NCBI RefSeq assembly: GCF_030412785.1
Contig: NZ_CP125297.1
Coordinates: 1-64,000 of the forward strand
Source of the DNA: Paraburkholderia sabiae
Lineage (GTDB): Bacteria > Pseudomonadota > Gammaproteobacteria > Burkholderiales > Burkholderiaceae
Direction of reading: 5' to 3'
Length of the DNA: 64,000 nt
In this document: piece after piece, positions 28,198 to 40,300 of the stretch
How positions within the stretch are numbered: the first letter of the stretch is position 1
How the letters are laid out: each line of letters opens with the position of its first letter
Position numbers and translations under genes: made by a program
Notes under the pieces: generated by a model
What the model was told of the DNA's origin: nothing
What the model saw: the letters and a program-made list of their open reading frames with translations, nothing else
Database searches by the model: none

Positions 28198-29757
28198 TCA
28201 ATGGATCAGAAGGGAATGGAGGTCACGGCCGAAGCGGCCGCCGTTCAGATAGGTGTCGGCAGGCGCCGGCGTCGGCGCTGGTGCTGCGGTGGGCTGGCTG
28301 TCCAGCCCCTTGTCGAGGATCGCCTTGACAGTGCGGTACTTGGGGCTGGCGAACACGAGCGCACGCTCGCACGCAGCCTCCAGCCGTTGATCGCCGACCT
28401 TCTCGCGAAGCCTCAAGACGCCCTGCGCGCCGCGCAGGTTGACGAGCACCTTGTCGTTGAACATCGCGAGAACGAGCGCGTGGCAGGCTGGCCCGATATC
28501 CTTTGCCCGCGCCAGGCACCACTGTGGATCGTGCTCGAGCCACGCTTGCGCTTCAGGCGGCTGGTGGTCACGCACCGTGTGGCGATCGCCGGGCTTGCGC
28601 AGGCGCGGATGGGTCGCGACGAGCTCATGGCGGTGGAACACCTGCACGACCGTGTCGGTCGCCTTCAGCCACAGCTGCTTGCCAACGAGCGTGAACGGCA
28701 CCGAATACAGTGCCTTCTTGTAGACGACGTGCCCGTCGGTATGGACCTTGACCTCGCACCATACGGCCAGCACTGGCGGCACATCGGGCAGTCTGGCGAG
28801 CAGTGGCTTCTCGATGGCGAAACGTGCAAGCGGCTGCTCGCGCGTCGTGCCGTGCTCGCGCGTGCCGGCCTGCTGCATCACCCAGTCGCGCAATTGACGG
28901 TTGGCGTCGGCGAGATCGCGGAATTCGCGCAGCGGCACGAAGGATCGTTTGATGTATTTGACTCCGGCCTCAACGACGCCCTTCTTCGCAGGATCGTGTG
29001 GAGGGCATGCATCGATCCGGAAGCCGTACCCCTCGGCCAGCGCGGCGTACGAGCGCTGTACCTCGGGGTCGTACATGCACGCCTTTGTGATCGCGCACTT
29101 GGCGTTGTCGATGATCACGCGTTCGACGCGGCCACCGAACCATTCGAAGGCGCGCCGGTGACAGGCCAGCCACGTCTCGACCGTCTGATCCAGCACGACC
29201 TCGGCGTATTGATGACGCGACCAGCACAGCGTCATCACGAAGAACCATGTCTTGAGCAGAACCCCGGACTCATGCGTGAGCACCGGACCGGCGCCGAAGT
29301 CGACCTGTGCGGCCTCGGCCGGTGCGAACTCCAGGATCGTCGTCGCTCTCGCGCCGCGCTCGGCCTTCAGGTGCAGCAGGAAGCGCCGCACTGCCGAATA
29401 GCTGCCCGTATAGCCGTGGTTGCGCTGAAGCGCGTTGAAGATCGTCGTGCCCTGCACGTCGGCGTCATACCAGCCGCGCACCAGATCGCGAAACGGTTCA
29501 ATCGTGGAGACGCAGCTACGCGGCAGCTTCGGATTGCGTCCGAAGATCGCTGCCAGTTCGGCGTCGTCCGGCAAGGGCCGACCGGGATCGAGCCAGCCCC
29601 GAGCGAGCGCGACCTGCCTGACGGTCTTCAGCTTCCCACGCCCCATCAGGCGTGCGCTGGCAATGTCACGGTCGGAATCGCCCTGACGCATGCGCGCCAG
29701 AACCTGTCGATACTCAAACACTTCGAACCTCCTTCGACTCATCGGCCCTCCGGGCAA
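28198..29757 (-). CDS. istA: IS21 transposase IstA
   Basis: DDE transposase of 519 residues. An N-terminal helix-turn-helix region includes EVFEYRQVLARMRQGDSDRD and IASARLMGRGKLKTVRQ. The catalytic core has EAAQVDFGAGPVL with the first aspartate, RVIIDNAKCAITKA with the second, and PAKKGVVEAGVKYIKRS with the glutamate. The C-terminal domain has VHTDGHVVYKKALYSVP. No stop or frame change. The plus-strand open frame over the same bases is an antisense shadow. Confidence 0.93.
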   Translation of the reverse strand: MPGGPMSRRRFEVFEYRQVLARMRQGDSDRDIASARLMGRGKLKTVRQVALARGWLDPGRPLPDDAELAAIFGRNPKLPRSCVSTIEPFRDLVRGWYDADVQGTTIFNALQRNHGYTGSYSAVRRFLLHLKAERGARATTILEFAPAEAAQVDFGAGPVLTHESGVLLKTWFFVMTLCWSRHQYAEVVLDQTVETWLACHRRAFEWFGGRVERVIIDNAKCAITKACMYDPEVQRSYAALAEGYGFRIDACPPHDPAKKGVVEAGVKYIKRSFVPLREFRDLADANRQLRDWVMQQAGTREHGTTREQPLARFAIEKPLLARLPDVPPVLAVWCEVKVHTDGHVVYKKALYSVPFTLVGKQLWLKATDTVVQVFHRHELVATHPRLRKPGDRHTVRDHQPPEAQAWLEHDPQWCLARAKDIGPACHALVLAMFNDKVLVNLRGAQGVLRLREKVGDQRLEAACERALVFASPKYRTVKAILDKGLDSQPTAAPAPTPAPADTYLNGGRFGRDLHSLLIH

Positions 29758-29835
29758 AAAGCCTGAAGGTACCGGGTTGTGGAAATTCGAAATGCGTTTC
29801 GGGCTGCCGCCCGACAGAACACTGAGCCCGCTACG

Positions 29836-29985
29836 TGGCTCGATTACGCCGATCCTGCGGTGGCTCTAATACGCCGATCATCGAGTGGCCCGATTGCGCC
29901 GATCATGCACTGGCTCGATTGCGGCGATCATCCGGTGGCTCGATTACGCCGATCCCGGAATGGCTCGAATATGCCGGTCAGTGAC
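29836..29985. repeat. Six tandem 25-bp repeats at the IS21 end
   Basis: Copies start at 29836, 29861, 29886, 29911, 29936 and 29961, each like TGGCTCGATTACGCCGATC plus six variable bases; the last forms the terminus. Related units, inverted, occur at the other end (27326-27370). These are presumed IstA binding sites. Confidence 0.9.
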
Positions 29986-29986
29986 A

Positions 29987-30157
29987 ACAGTCGACTGTGC
30001 CGACGTTCCTCACGCCTGAGCAGCAAGAAGTCATTGCGTCTGCAGACCGGTCGACTCCGACTGGGCGCCGTGACTATGCAATCCTGCTGTTGTTGGCGCG
30101 GCTCGGCTTACGTGCCGGAGAAATCGTCGCAATCGAGCTCGACGACATTCACTGGCG
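29987..30157 (+). pseudogene. ritA: ritA remnant, 3' piece
   Basis: Continues the remnant at 27229-27318: STVPTFLTPEQQEVIASADR, LLLLARLGLRAGEIVAIELD, and DDIHWR, matching ritA from about 18873 to 19042. Relative to intact ritA one Leu codon in QQEALIAS is missing. It ends abruptly 115 bp before the NRPS stop. It shows that another RIT element once lay here. Confidence 0.9.
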
Positions 30158-30164
30158 GATAACG

Positions 30165-30207
30165 ACCGACAATCACCCCGGTCGACCCGGCCAAAATGAT
30201 TGTCGGT
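30165..30207. terminator. Inverted repeat downstream of the NRPS gene
   Basis: 11-bp perfect arms (ACCGACAATCA at 30165-30175, complement at 30197-30207) with a 21-bp loop, 65 bp past the NRPS stop. It may be a transcription terminator for the minus strand or an IS end; there is no T-run of note. Confidence 0.35.
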
Positions 30208-30271
30208 AAACCGGCCGTGCTGCTTGACGCTATGCACCTGCTGCATCATCTGTTGGCGAAAACTGGAGAAC

Positions 30272-33200
30272 TCATTTTGTTAACGCCTGTAAGGCCGTTG
30301 AGATCGCTCGACCCAAAACTTCGCGGTTCTCCCGGACATTCATCATAGTCACGTGGTCGCCTGGAATTGGCACGGCATGAATGGCCTCCGCACTTAAAAT
30401 CCGGTCCCAACCCCGCAAAGGCGAAATTGCTTCTGGAGCTAGTGGAGTTATTCGAGAACGAGTCCGACTGCTAAAAGGCCGGGCCGCATAGAATTGGTGT
30501 ATCTCAACTGGAAGGGACGGAACTTGATAGCAGCCCAGCGCCCGTCGGAACTGAGTGGCCTTTTCATATGTCACAATGTCATTGCGGAGATCACGATCCA
30601 GCGGGATCGCCCCAATTTTCTGAGCCTTTTCAAGCAGTCGGGAAATTGAACTTTGTCCAGCGAAGCGGTTGAGGATTTCGAACTTCTCGTCATTCAATTC
30701 GAGAGACTCCAACACTACTTCTTTTATCATTTGGGTGGGTGATGTCCTTGATAGATCTGCAAATAACACAACGTCAATGAGGCCGATGAAGGAAACAGTT
30801 TCGTTGAGGTTTAGTAGCTGCTGCGCAATTGCATAAGCCAAGTTTCCTCCTGACGAATATCCAGACAACCGATATGGACCTCGCGGTTGGATCTCGCGAA
30901 TCGCCAAGCTCGCTTGCGAGGCGATCTCCTGAAGACTTGGAAATTGAAATGCACTGAATTGCGGCCATGGCAAAGCGTAGACAGAGCAGTCGGCACCCAT
31001 TTCGTGCACCAAACTGGGGACATAAGAGCAATCGCCCAAACCTGTAGGAACAAAGAACACCGTTGGCCGCGATCCGATTTCTCGGACACAAATCGCTCTC
31101 ACACAGCTGGGCTGTGGTGCCAAACGAACTTTCGATGCAACTTCCTTCAGAAGGGGGGCTTGGAAGAGGTCGGCGGCGCTGAACTTGAGCCCGAGATCGA
31201 CTGCGCGACTGAGCAGTTGTACCGCGAGGAGCGAGTGGCCGCCGAGCTCGAAGAAGTTGTCGTGGCGTCCGACCCGCTCCAGCCCTAGAAGCTCGGCCCA
31301 GATCTCTGCCAGCGCCGTTTCGACTGCGCCCTGCGGCGCCTCATAGGCCGACCGCGCATAGGCATCGTCAGCCGGCGCCGGCAGTGCCTTGCGGTCGAGC
31401 TTGCCGTTCACCGTCAGCGGCAACTCCGATAGCCGCATGAACGCCGACGGCACCATGTAGTCCGGCAGCCGCGTACTCAGGTGCGCGCGCAACGTGTTGG
31501 CAAGCTCAGGGCCATCCAGCTCATCCGATCGAGCTTCGGGCGCACACACCACATAGGCGATAAGATGCCTGTCGCCGGCGCGGTTCTGTCGCGCCACCAC
31601 CACCGCCTCGCGCACAAAGGCGTGCTCGCCAAGCCGCGCCGCGATCTCGCCCGGCTCGATGCGGTAGCCCCGGATCTTGACCTGGTCGTCATTGCGGCCC
31701 AGGAACTCCAGATTGCCGTCCGGCAGGTACCGCCCCAGGTCCCCCGTGCGGTACAGCCGATCGCCCTCCACAAAGGGACTGGCGATGAACCGCTCGGCAG
31801 TCAGCTCGGGGCGGTTCAGATAGCCCCGCGCGACCCCCGCCCCGCCAATATAAAGCTCGCCCACCGCACCAAACGGCACCGGCGCGCCATGACGGTCCAG
31901 CAGATAAACCCGCGTGTTCGAAATCGGACGGCCGATCGGGACCACTGATCCATTAAAATCAGCCGGACAATTCCAGACTGTCGCGCAGACTGTTGTTTCG
32001 GTCGGGCCATAAGCGTTGACAATTGATGCCGGGACCAGACTTTGGATGAGTTCAGCTTTCGGAAGCTCTCCAGCAAGAATGAGAACTTGCGAAGCCAAAT
32101 ATTCCAGATTCTTGCTTGTCTGCAGCAATGCTGGGGGTAACGTCGCATGCGTGATGTGTTCGCTTCGAAGATAATCCGATAGCTTGTTATTCGCTTGACG
32201 TATCTCGTCCGCAGGCAAGTGCAATGCGGCTCCAGAGCCAAACGCCATAAGAAGCTCCCAAGCGCTTGCATCAAACCCAATGGATGCAAACTGCGCCACT
32301 CGGCTGGTGGAAGAAGCGCCAAAAAGACCGACCTGTGCCAACACCAGATTGACCAGCCCCCGATGCTGGACCATGACGCCTTTCGGGTTTCCGGTTGAGC
32401 CTGAGGTGTAGATCACATAGGCCAGATGGCGCGAGGTCAGGCCGAGCGCGCGCGGGTCCGGATCGGAGAACGGCAGGTTCGCCCACTCCGGCGTGGCCGT
32501 CTCCAGATCGACCGCTATCACATCAGTCACCACCTCGGGGCCAAGTGCGGCGCGGCCGGCCACATCGCAAAGCAGCAGCTGCGGAGCGGCATCGCCCAGC
32601 ACCTGGCGCAGCCGCTGAGACGGATAGGCCGGATCCAGCGGTAGATAGGCGCCGCCCGCTTTCAGGATTGCCAAGAGCCCCACCACCATCGCCGGGCTGC
32701 GCTTCACGCAGATCGCCACCGGCTGATCCGGCCTGACTCCGAGTGCGACCAGATGATGGGCCAGCCGGTTGGCCCGCGCGTTGAGCTCCCCATAGCTCAG
32801 TCTCTCGTTCTCATGCACCACCGCCGTCGCCTCCGGCGCCTTTTGCACCTGCGCCTCGAACAGCTCATGGATGCACCGCTCCGACGGATACGCCGCTGCC
32901 GTCCGGTTCAGCTCCTCCAACAGATAGTTGCGCTCCGCCGCCGGCAGGATATCGAGCTCTCGCACCGGCGTCGTGGGGGCATGCTCCAGCGCCTCCGCGA
33001 GTTGCTCGAGCGCCCGCTGCATATAGCCGCAGACCCGATCCGCAGAGACAGGCTTCGCCAACTGCGCCGTTAGGCCGAGCGCTTCGCCATAATCCTCGAC
33101 CGACAGGCTCACGGGATAGTTGGTGCGCTCCTCGCCGCCGAGCCATGCCACGCCCGACAGGACATCATCCATTCCGGAGCCGGGCGTGGCCGCCGGCCTG

Positions 33201-34399
33201 TTATGGCGATAGTTCAACAGCGCACTGAACAGCGGCGCCGGCGCCGCAACGCCGCTGTAGCGTTGCGCCAGCGCCAGGGAGGCATGCTCGTGCGCCAGCA
33301 GCTCGGAAAGCTGCGCGTGCGTGCTGCGCACGCTCGCCGCAACCCCGGTCTCGTCCAAGGCAAGCCGCACGGGAAGGGTGTTGATGAACAGGCCCATTGA
33401 CCTGTCTGCGCCCGCACCCGCGTACGACCGGCCCGACAGCACCGTGCCGAATACCACTTGCTCTCGGCCGCTGCTGCGCGCCACCACCTGCCCCCAAGCC
33501 AGGTGGCACAGGCTGGCCAAGCTCACCCCGAGCCGCCGCGCTTGTTCGCGCAGCCGCTCGTTGAGGGCCTGCGGCAGCATCCAATGCGCCTCTCCGGCGC
33601 CGCTGCCGTCGCCGTAGACCTCGCTTAGCCCGAACGGCATGGTCGGCTCGTCGATGTCGGCCAGCAGTCCTCGGAAGAACTCTTCATGCGCCCTGGTATC
33701 AGCTGCAAGACGCGCCTGGGCCACCAGATTACGAAATGGCACCGGGGCGGCCAGTTCATAGGCCCGCCCTGCTAGTATGGCCCGCACCTCGGCATGCATC
33801 ACTTCCAGCGTCGTGTGGTCCCCGATCAAATGATGCTGCAGCTCCAGCAGCAGCCAGCTACCGCTGCCGGGATCGCGCGCGGTCACAAACCGTAACAAGG
33901 GTGCCCGGTCAAGATTTATGCGCTGCCGGCGTGGATCAAATCGGCGCCAGAGCTCATCGGCGCCGGAACCATCACAGCCATCCAGCTCCACCTCGCTCAC
34001 CTCCAGCGAGGCACGACGCCACACCACCTGGGCCGGGCTCGACAGTCCCTCCCAGACAAAGGCTGTGCGCAGGATGTCGTGCCGGTCCACCACTTGCTGA
34101 ACTGCACTAAGATAGCGCTCCAATAAGCTACGGTGGGCAAATGCCATCTGCGACACCAGCAGATAGGGATCGCCCCGGCTAGCCAGCAGATGATGGAAAA
34201 GGATGCCCTCCTGCAGCGGCGACAGCGCATAAATGTCCTGGATGTTGCGGACGCCACCAGGCACCGTGGCGACGATCCGGTCGATCTCCGGTTGGGCCAG
34301 CTCGGTCAGCGGCAGCATCTGCGGCGTGATCGCCGTGTTCTGCTCGGTGAGCAGGCTGGCAGGCACCGCCACCTCATGCGGACGGCCAAGGCTTGCCGC
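30272..34399 (-). other. NRPS module 4: dual E/C-like C4, A4 (Phe), T4, TE
   Basis: C4 begins ALSPLQEGILFHHLLASRGD, carrying the HH[I/L]xxxxGD motif known from dual epimerisation/condensation domains; its catalytic motif is HHLIGDH, keeping the second His and Asp but with His for the final Gly. A4: FDASAWELLMAF, LILAGELPK, NAYGPTETTVCATVW, signature DAWTIAAVCK (Phe). T4 near residue 4402. TE (about 4460-4715): Ser in SGYSSGGNLAYA, Asp in GLIDVVL, His in PGDHVTMM. Confidence 0.85.
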
Positions 34400-37300
34400 A
34401 AGATCGCCCAGCACCGGCCTGGCGAACAGCGTCGACAGCGGCAGTTCGACCCCAGCAGCCTGCGACAGCCGGCTCGACACCTGTACCGCGAGGAGCGAGT
34501 GGCCGCCGAGCTCGAAGAAGTTGTCGTGGCGTCCGACCCGCTCCAGCCCTAGAAGCTCGGCCCAGATCTCTGCCAGCGCCGTTTCGACTGCGCCCTGCGG
34601 CGCCTCATAGGCCGACCGCGCATAGGCATCGTCAGCCGGCGCCGGCAGTGCCTTGCGGTCGAGCTTGCCGTTCACCGTCAGCGGCAACTCCGATAGCCGC
34701 ATGAACGCCGACGGCACCATGTAGTCCGGCAGCCGCGTACTCAGGTGCGCGCGCAACGTGTTGGCAAGCTCAGGGCCATCCAGCTCATCCGATCGAGCTT
34801 CGGGCGCACACACCACATAGGCGATAAGATGCCTGTCGCCGGCGCGGTTCTGTCGCGCCACCACCACCGCCTCGCGCACAAAGGCGTGCTCGCCAAGCCG
34901 CGCCGCGATCTCGCCCGGCTCGATGCGGTAGCCCCGGATCTTGACCTGGTCGTCATTGCGGCCCAGGAACTCCAGATTGCCGTCCGGCAGGTACCGCCCC
35001 AGGTCCCCCGTGCGGTACAGCCGATCGCCCTCCACAAAGGGACTGGCGATGAACCGCTCGGCAGTCAGCTCGGGGCGGTTCAGATAGCCCCGCGCGACCC
35101 CCGCCCCGCCAATATAAAGCTCGCCCACCGCACCAAACGGCACCGGCGCGCCATGACGGTCCAGCAGATAAACCCGCGTGTTCGAAATCGGACGGCCGAT
35201 CGGGACCACTGATCCATTAAAATCAGCCGGACAATTCCAGGCCGTTACGTCAATAGCAGCTTCCGTGGGACCATATAGATTGTGCAGACCGGTCCAAGGT
35301 AATACGCACCGAACCTTCTGCGTGAGGGAAGCAGAAAGCGCCTCACCACTACACACGAGACGCTGCAGGGAGGTGCAGCGATCAACGCCCTTCGTGTCCA
35401 TGAAGCTGGCCAGCATGGATGGTACAAAGTGTGCGGTGGTGATGCGTTGGCCGATTATCAGGTTTACAAGCGCATCCGGGTCTTTGTGTACACCAGGAAC
35501 CGCCAGCACCAAGGTTGCCCCTTCAAGCAAGGTCCAGAACAATTCCCAGGCGGAGACATCGAAGCTAAACGGGGTCTTCTGCAAGACGACATCAGCCGTA
35601 TTGAGTGCATAGGCCTTTTGCATCCAGATCAGGCGATTAACGATAGCCCGATGCTCACTCTGTGCTCCCTTGGGCGTGCCGGTTGAGCCTGAGGTATAGA
35701 TCACATAGGCCAGATGGCGCGAGGTCAGGCCGAGCGCACGCGGGTCCGGATCGGAGAACGGCAGGTTCGCCCACTCCGGCGTGGCCGTCTCCAGATCGAC
35801 CGCTATCACATCAGTCACCACCTCGGGGCCAAGTGCGGCGCGGCCGGCCACATCGCAAAGCAGCAGCTGCGGAGCGGCATCGCCCAGCACCTGGCGCAGC
35901 CGCTGAGACGGATAGGCCGGATCCAGCGGTAGATAGGCGCCGCCCGCTTTCAGGATTGCCAAGAGCCCCACCACCATCGCCGGGCTGCGCTTCACGCAGA
36001 TCGCCACCGGCTGATCCGGCCTGACTCCGAGTGCGACCAGATGATGGGCCAGCCGGTTGGCCCGCGCGTTGAGCTCCCCATAGCTCAGTCTCTCGTTCTC
36101 ATGCACCACCGCCGTCGCCTCCGGCGCCTTTTGCACCTGCGCCTCGAACAGCTCATGGATGCACCGCTCCGACGGATACGCCGCTGCCGTCCGGTTCAGT
36201 TCCTCCAGCAGATAGTTGCGCTCCGCCGCCGGCAGGATGTCGATGCGCTCCACCGGCTGCCCCACGTCCGCAACCATCGCCCGCAGCAGCGCCAGCAGAT
36301 AACCACGCTGCCGCTCGATCGTCGCCTGATCAAAAAGTGCCGTGGCATAGTTCAGTGTTCCAGCGATCTCCTCGCCATGCTCGCTAAGGCTCAGCTCCAG
36401 ATCGAACTTGACCTGATCGAGCCCGTCGGCAGCCTCCACACTCAGCCCGGGAAAGTCGAACGACGGACCTGCGTGGTTCTCCCAAGCCAACATCACCTGG
36501 AACAATGGCGTGTGGTCAAGCGCCCGGGGCGGCCGCACGATCTCCACCACCTGCTCGAACGGCAGGTCCTGATGCTCCTGCGCAGCCAGCGTCGTGCGCC
36601 GCGTCCGCTCCAGAAGCGTCGCCACGTCCGGCCCGCCCGACAGGTCCACCCGGAGCGCCAAGGTGTTGACGAAGAAGCCGATCAACTCTTCGATCTCCCG
36701 GCGACCCCGATTGGCACTCGGCACCCCGATCACAAGGTCGTCCTGCCCCGACAGCCGGGACAGCACCGCAGCCCATGCCGCCAGCACCGTCATGAACAAC
36801 GTCGTGCCATGCTGCCGGCTCCGCCGCTTCAAGTCCCGCGTCAGATCCACATCGATGACAACAGGAACACTGGCTCCGGCAAACGACTGCTGGGCTGGCC
36901 GCGCACGGTCCGTCGGCAACGCGAGCATGGACGGCGCGCCTGAAAGGGCCTTGCGCCAGTACTGCGCCTGCTTCTGCAGCCGTTCCCCCGACAGCCATTG
37001 GCGTTGCCAGGCGGCATAATCCGGATACTGGACCGCCAGCGGCGGCAAAGGATCGTCCTGTCCACCCTCGAACGCCCGATAAAGCTGACTGAGTTCACGC
37101 ACCAACACGCCCATCGACCAGCCGTCCGAGATGATGTGATGCTGGGTCAGCAGGAAGACGTGTTCCTCATCCGACATCCGCACCAGACGCCCGCGGATCA
37201 GCGGCCCGCGCGCAAGATCAAACGGCGTGCGTTCCTCTTCATGGCACAGATCCGAAAGTGCCGCTTCCGTATCCGCCCTCTGCCGTAGATCGTGCTCAGA

Positions 37301-40300
37301 CACCGGCAGTCCCGCATCCGGCGGCAGGATCTCAACCCGTGGCTTGGCCTGCGGCGCGACAAAGACACTGCGCAGCGCCTCGTGACGCGCAAACAAACGG
37401 TCAAGGCTGCGCTGCCAGGCGCTGCGGTCGAGCACCCCGCGCAGCCGCAAGGCTAGCGGAACGTGATAGTGCGTGCTGCCTTCGTCCAGCTGTGCCAGAA
37501 ACCACAATCGCTGCTGCGCAAACGACAACTCAAGCGGCTCGTGACGCGATACGGCCACAATCGCCGGCAGGTGTTGGGGGGCGGAGCGGCTCAATACCTC
37601 GACGATCCTTGCCGCAAGATCGCCCAGCACCGGCCTGGCGAACAGCGTCGACAGCGGCAGTTCGACCCCAACAGCCTGCGACAGCCGGCTCGACACCTGT
37701 ACCGCGAGGAGCGAGTGGCCGCCGAGTTCGAAGAAGTTGTCGTGGCGTCCGACCCGCTCCAGCCCTAGAAGCTCGGCCCAGATCTCTGCCAGCGCCGTTT
37801 CGACTGCGCCCTGCGGCGCCTCATAGGCCGACCGCGCATAGGCATCGTCAGCCGGCGCCGGCAGTGCCTTGCGGTCGAGCTTGCCGTTCACCGTCAGCGG
37901 CAACTCCGATAGCCGCATGAACGCCGACGGCACCATGTAGTCCGGCAGCCGCGTACTCAGGTGCGCGCGCAACGTGTTGGCAAGCTCAGGGCCATCCAGC
38001 TCATCCGATCGAGCTTCGGGCGCACACACCACATAGGCGATAAGATGCCTGTCGCCGGCGCGGTTCTGTCGCGCCACCACCACCGCCTCGCGCACAAAGG
38101 CGTGCTCGCCAAGCCGCGCCGCGATCTCGCCCGGCTCGATGCGGTAGCCCCGGATCTTGACCTGGTCGTCATTGCGGCCCAGGAACTCCAGATTGCCGTC
38201 CGGCAGGTACCGCCCCAGGTCCCCCGTGCGGTACAGCCGATCGCCCTCCACAAAGGGACTGGCGATGAACCGCTCGGCAGTCAGCTCGGGGCGGTTCAGA
38301 TAGCCCCGCGCGACCCCCGCCCCGCCAATATAAAGCTCGCCCACCGCACCAAACGGCACCGGCGCGCCATGACGGTCCAGCAGATAAACCCGCGTGTTCG
38401 AAATCGGACGGCCGATCGGGACCACTGATCCATTAAAATCAGCCGGACAATTCCAGACTGTCGCGAAGGTCGTCGTCTCGGTCGGCCCGTAACAGTGAAC
38501 GAGACGTACGGGGCCTTCTTCTTTCAGCAATCTCAGAAATGAGCGGAGATCATTGGGCTCCCCTCCACAGAGGAGGTACTTAAGTTGGGCTAACGTGGGA
38601 GCAATCGATGATGTAAATTGATTGAATAATGCTGTTGTTAGAAAAAGTGACGTCACCCGGTGCTGTTTAAGCGCCCGGGCAAAGCTGGAAGGATCTGCGA
38701 CAGCTTGCATTGCAACAATGCAACCACCGTTAAGTAGCGGCGCCCACACTTCGAATGTGCTTGCGTCGAAGGCGGGATTGCTGGCCCATGCCACACGATC
38801 GCCCGCCTCGATCTTCGCATATGCATTGTTGATCACGAGCCGGTTGACAGCGCGATGAGGGACAAGAACTCCTTTGGGACGGCCGGTTGAGCCGGAGGTG
38901 TACTTTACGTATGCGGCAGCGTCAGCGGTCAACGCCAGGCCGGGATCGGAACTACATCCCGTTCCAACTATGAGCGGCTCAATAGCCAGAACTGGTATCG
39001 TCGCCTCAACCAGATTGTCACCGTCAATCTGGCCAAGCACCAGGCGGGCAGCACAGTCAGCCATCAGCCATTCCTGTCGCGCAGAGGGAAGGCCGCGGTC
39101 GATTGGTACGTACACTCCGCCCGTCTTCAGGATCGCCAGCTGCGCCACCACAAGAGCGACGGAGCGGTCAAGCACTGTCGCAATGCTATCTCCCGGCCTG
39201 ACTCCGAGTGCGACCAGATGATGGGCCAGCCGGTTGGCCCGCGCGTTGAGCTCCCCATAGCTCAGTCTCTCGTTCTCATGCACCACCGCCGTCGCCTCCG
39301 GCGCCTTTTGCACCTGCGCCTCGAACAGCTCATGGATGCACCGCTCCGACGGATACGCCGCTGCCGTCCGGTTCAGTTCCTCCAGCAGATAGTTGCGCTC
39401 CGCCGCCGGCAGGATGTCGATGCGCTCCACCGGCTGCCCCACGTCCGCAACCATCGCCCGCAGCAGCGCCAGCAGATAACCACGCTGCCGCTCGATCGTC
39501 GCCTGATCAAAAAGTGCCGTGGCATAGTTCAGTGTTCCAGCGATCTCCTCGCCATGCTCGCTAAGGCTCAGCTCCAGATCGAACTTGACCTGATCGAGCC
39601 CGTCGGCAGCCTCCACACTCAGCCCGGGAAAGTCGAACGACGGACCTGCGTGGTTCTCCCAAGCCAACATCACCTGGAACAATGGCGTGTGGTCAAGCGC
39701 CCGGGGCGGCCGCACGATCTCCACCACCTGCTCGAACGGCAGGTCCTGATGCTCCTGCGCAGCCAGCGTCGTGCGCCGCGTCCGCTCCAGAAGCGTCGCC
39801 ACGTCCGGCCCGCCCGACAGGTCCACCCGGAGCGCCAAGGTGTTGACGAAGAAGCCGATCAACTCTTCGATCTCCCGGCGACCCCGATTGGCACTCGGCA
39901 CCCCGATCACAAGGTCGTCCTGCCCCGACAGCCGGGACAGCACCGCAGCCCATGCCGCCAGCACCGTCATGAACAACGTCGTGCCATGCTGCCGGCTCCG
40001 CCGCTTCAAGTCCCGCGTCAGATCCACATCGATGACAACAGGAACACTGGCTCCGGCAAACGACTGCTGGGCTGGCCGCGCACGGTCCGTCGGCAACGCG
40101 AGCATGGACGGCGCGCCTGAAAGGGCCTTGCGCCAGTACTGCGCCTGCTTCTGCAGCCGTTCCCCCGACAGCCATTGGCGTTGCCAGGCGGCATAATCCG
40201 GATACTGGACCGCCAGCGGCGGCAAAGGATCGTCCTGTCCACCCTCGAACGCCCGATAAAGCTGACTGAGTTCACGCACCAACACGCCCATCGACCAGCC

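Larger units (their letters stand above)
27319..29986 (-). mobile_element. Complete IS21-family element with 5-bp target duplication
   Basis: Ends read inward as TGTCACGGATCGGCGTAATC (27319) and TGTCACTGACCGGCATATTC (29986). ACAGT is duplicated on both sides (27314-27318, 29987-29991). It carries istA and istB on the minus strand and multiple terminal repeats, and is inserted in a ritA remnant. Everything needed for activity appears present. Confidence 0.92.

Noticed and set aside
28054..29766. 570-codon plus-strand open frame
   Set aside because: It lies antisense to istA and istB, whose domains are complete; long antisense frames are expected in high-GC DNA.
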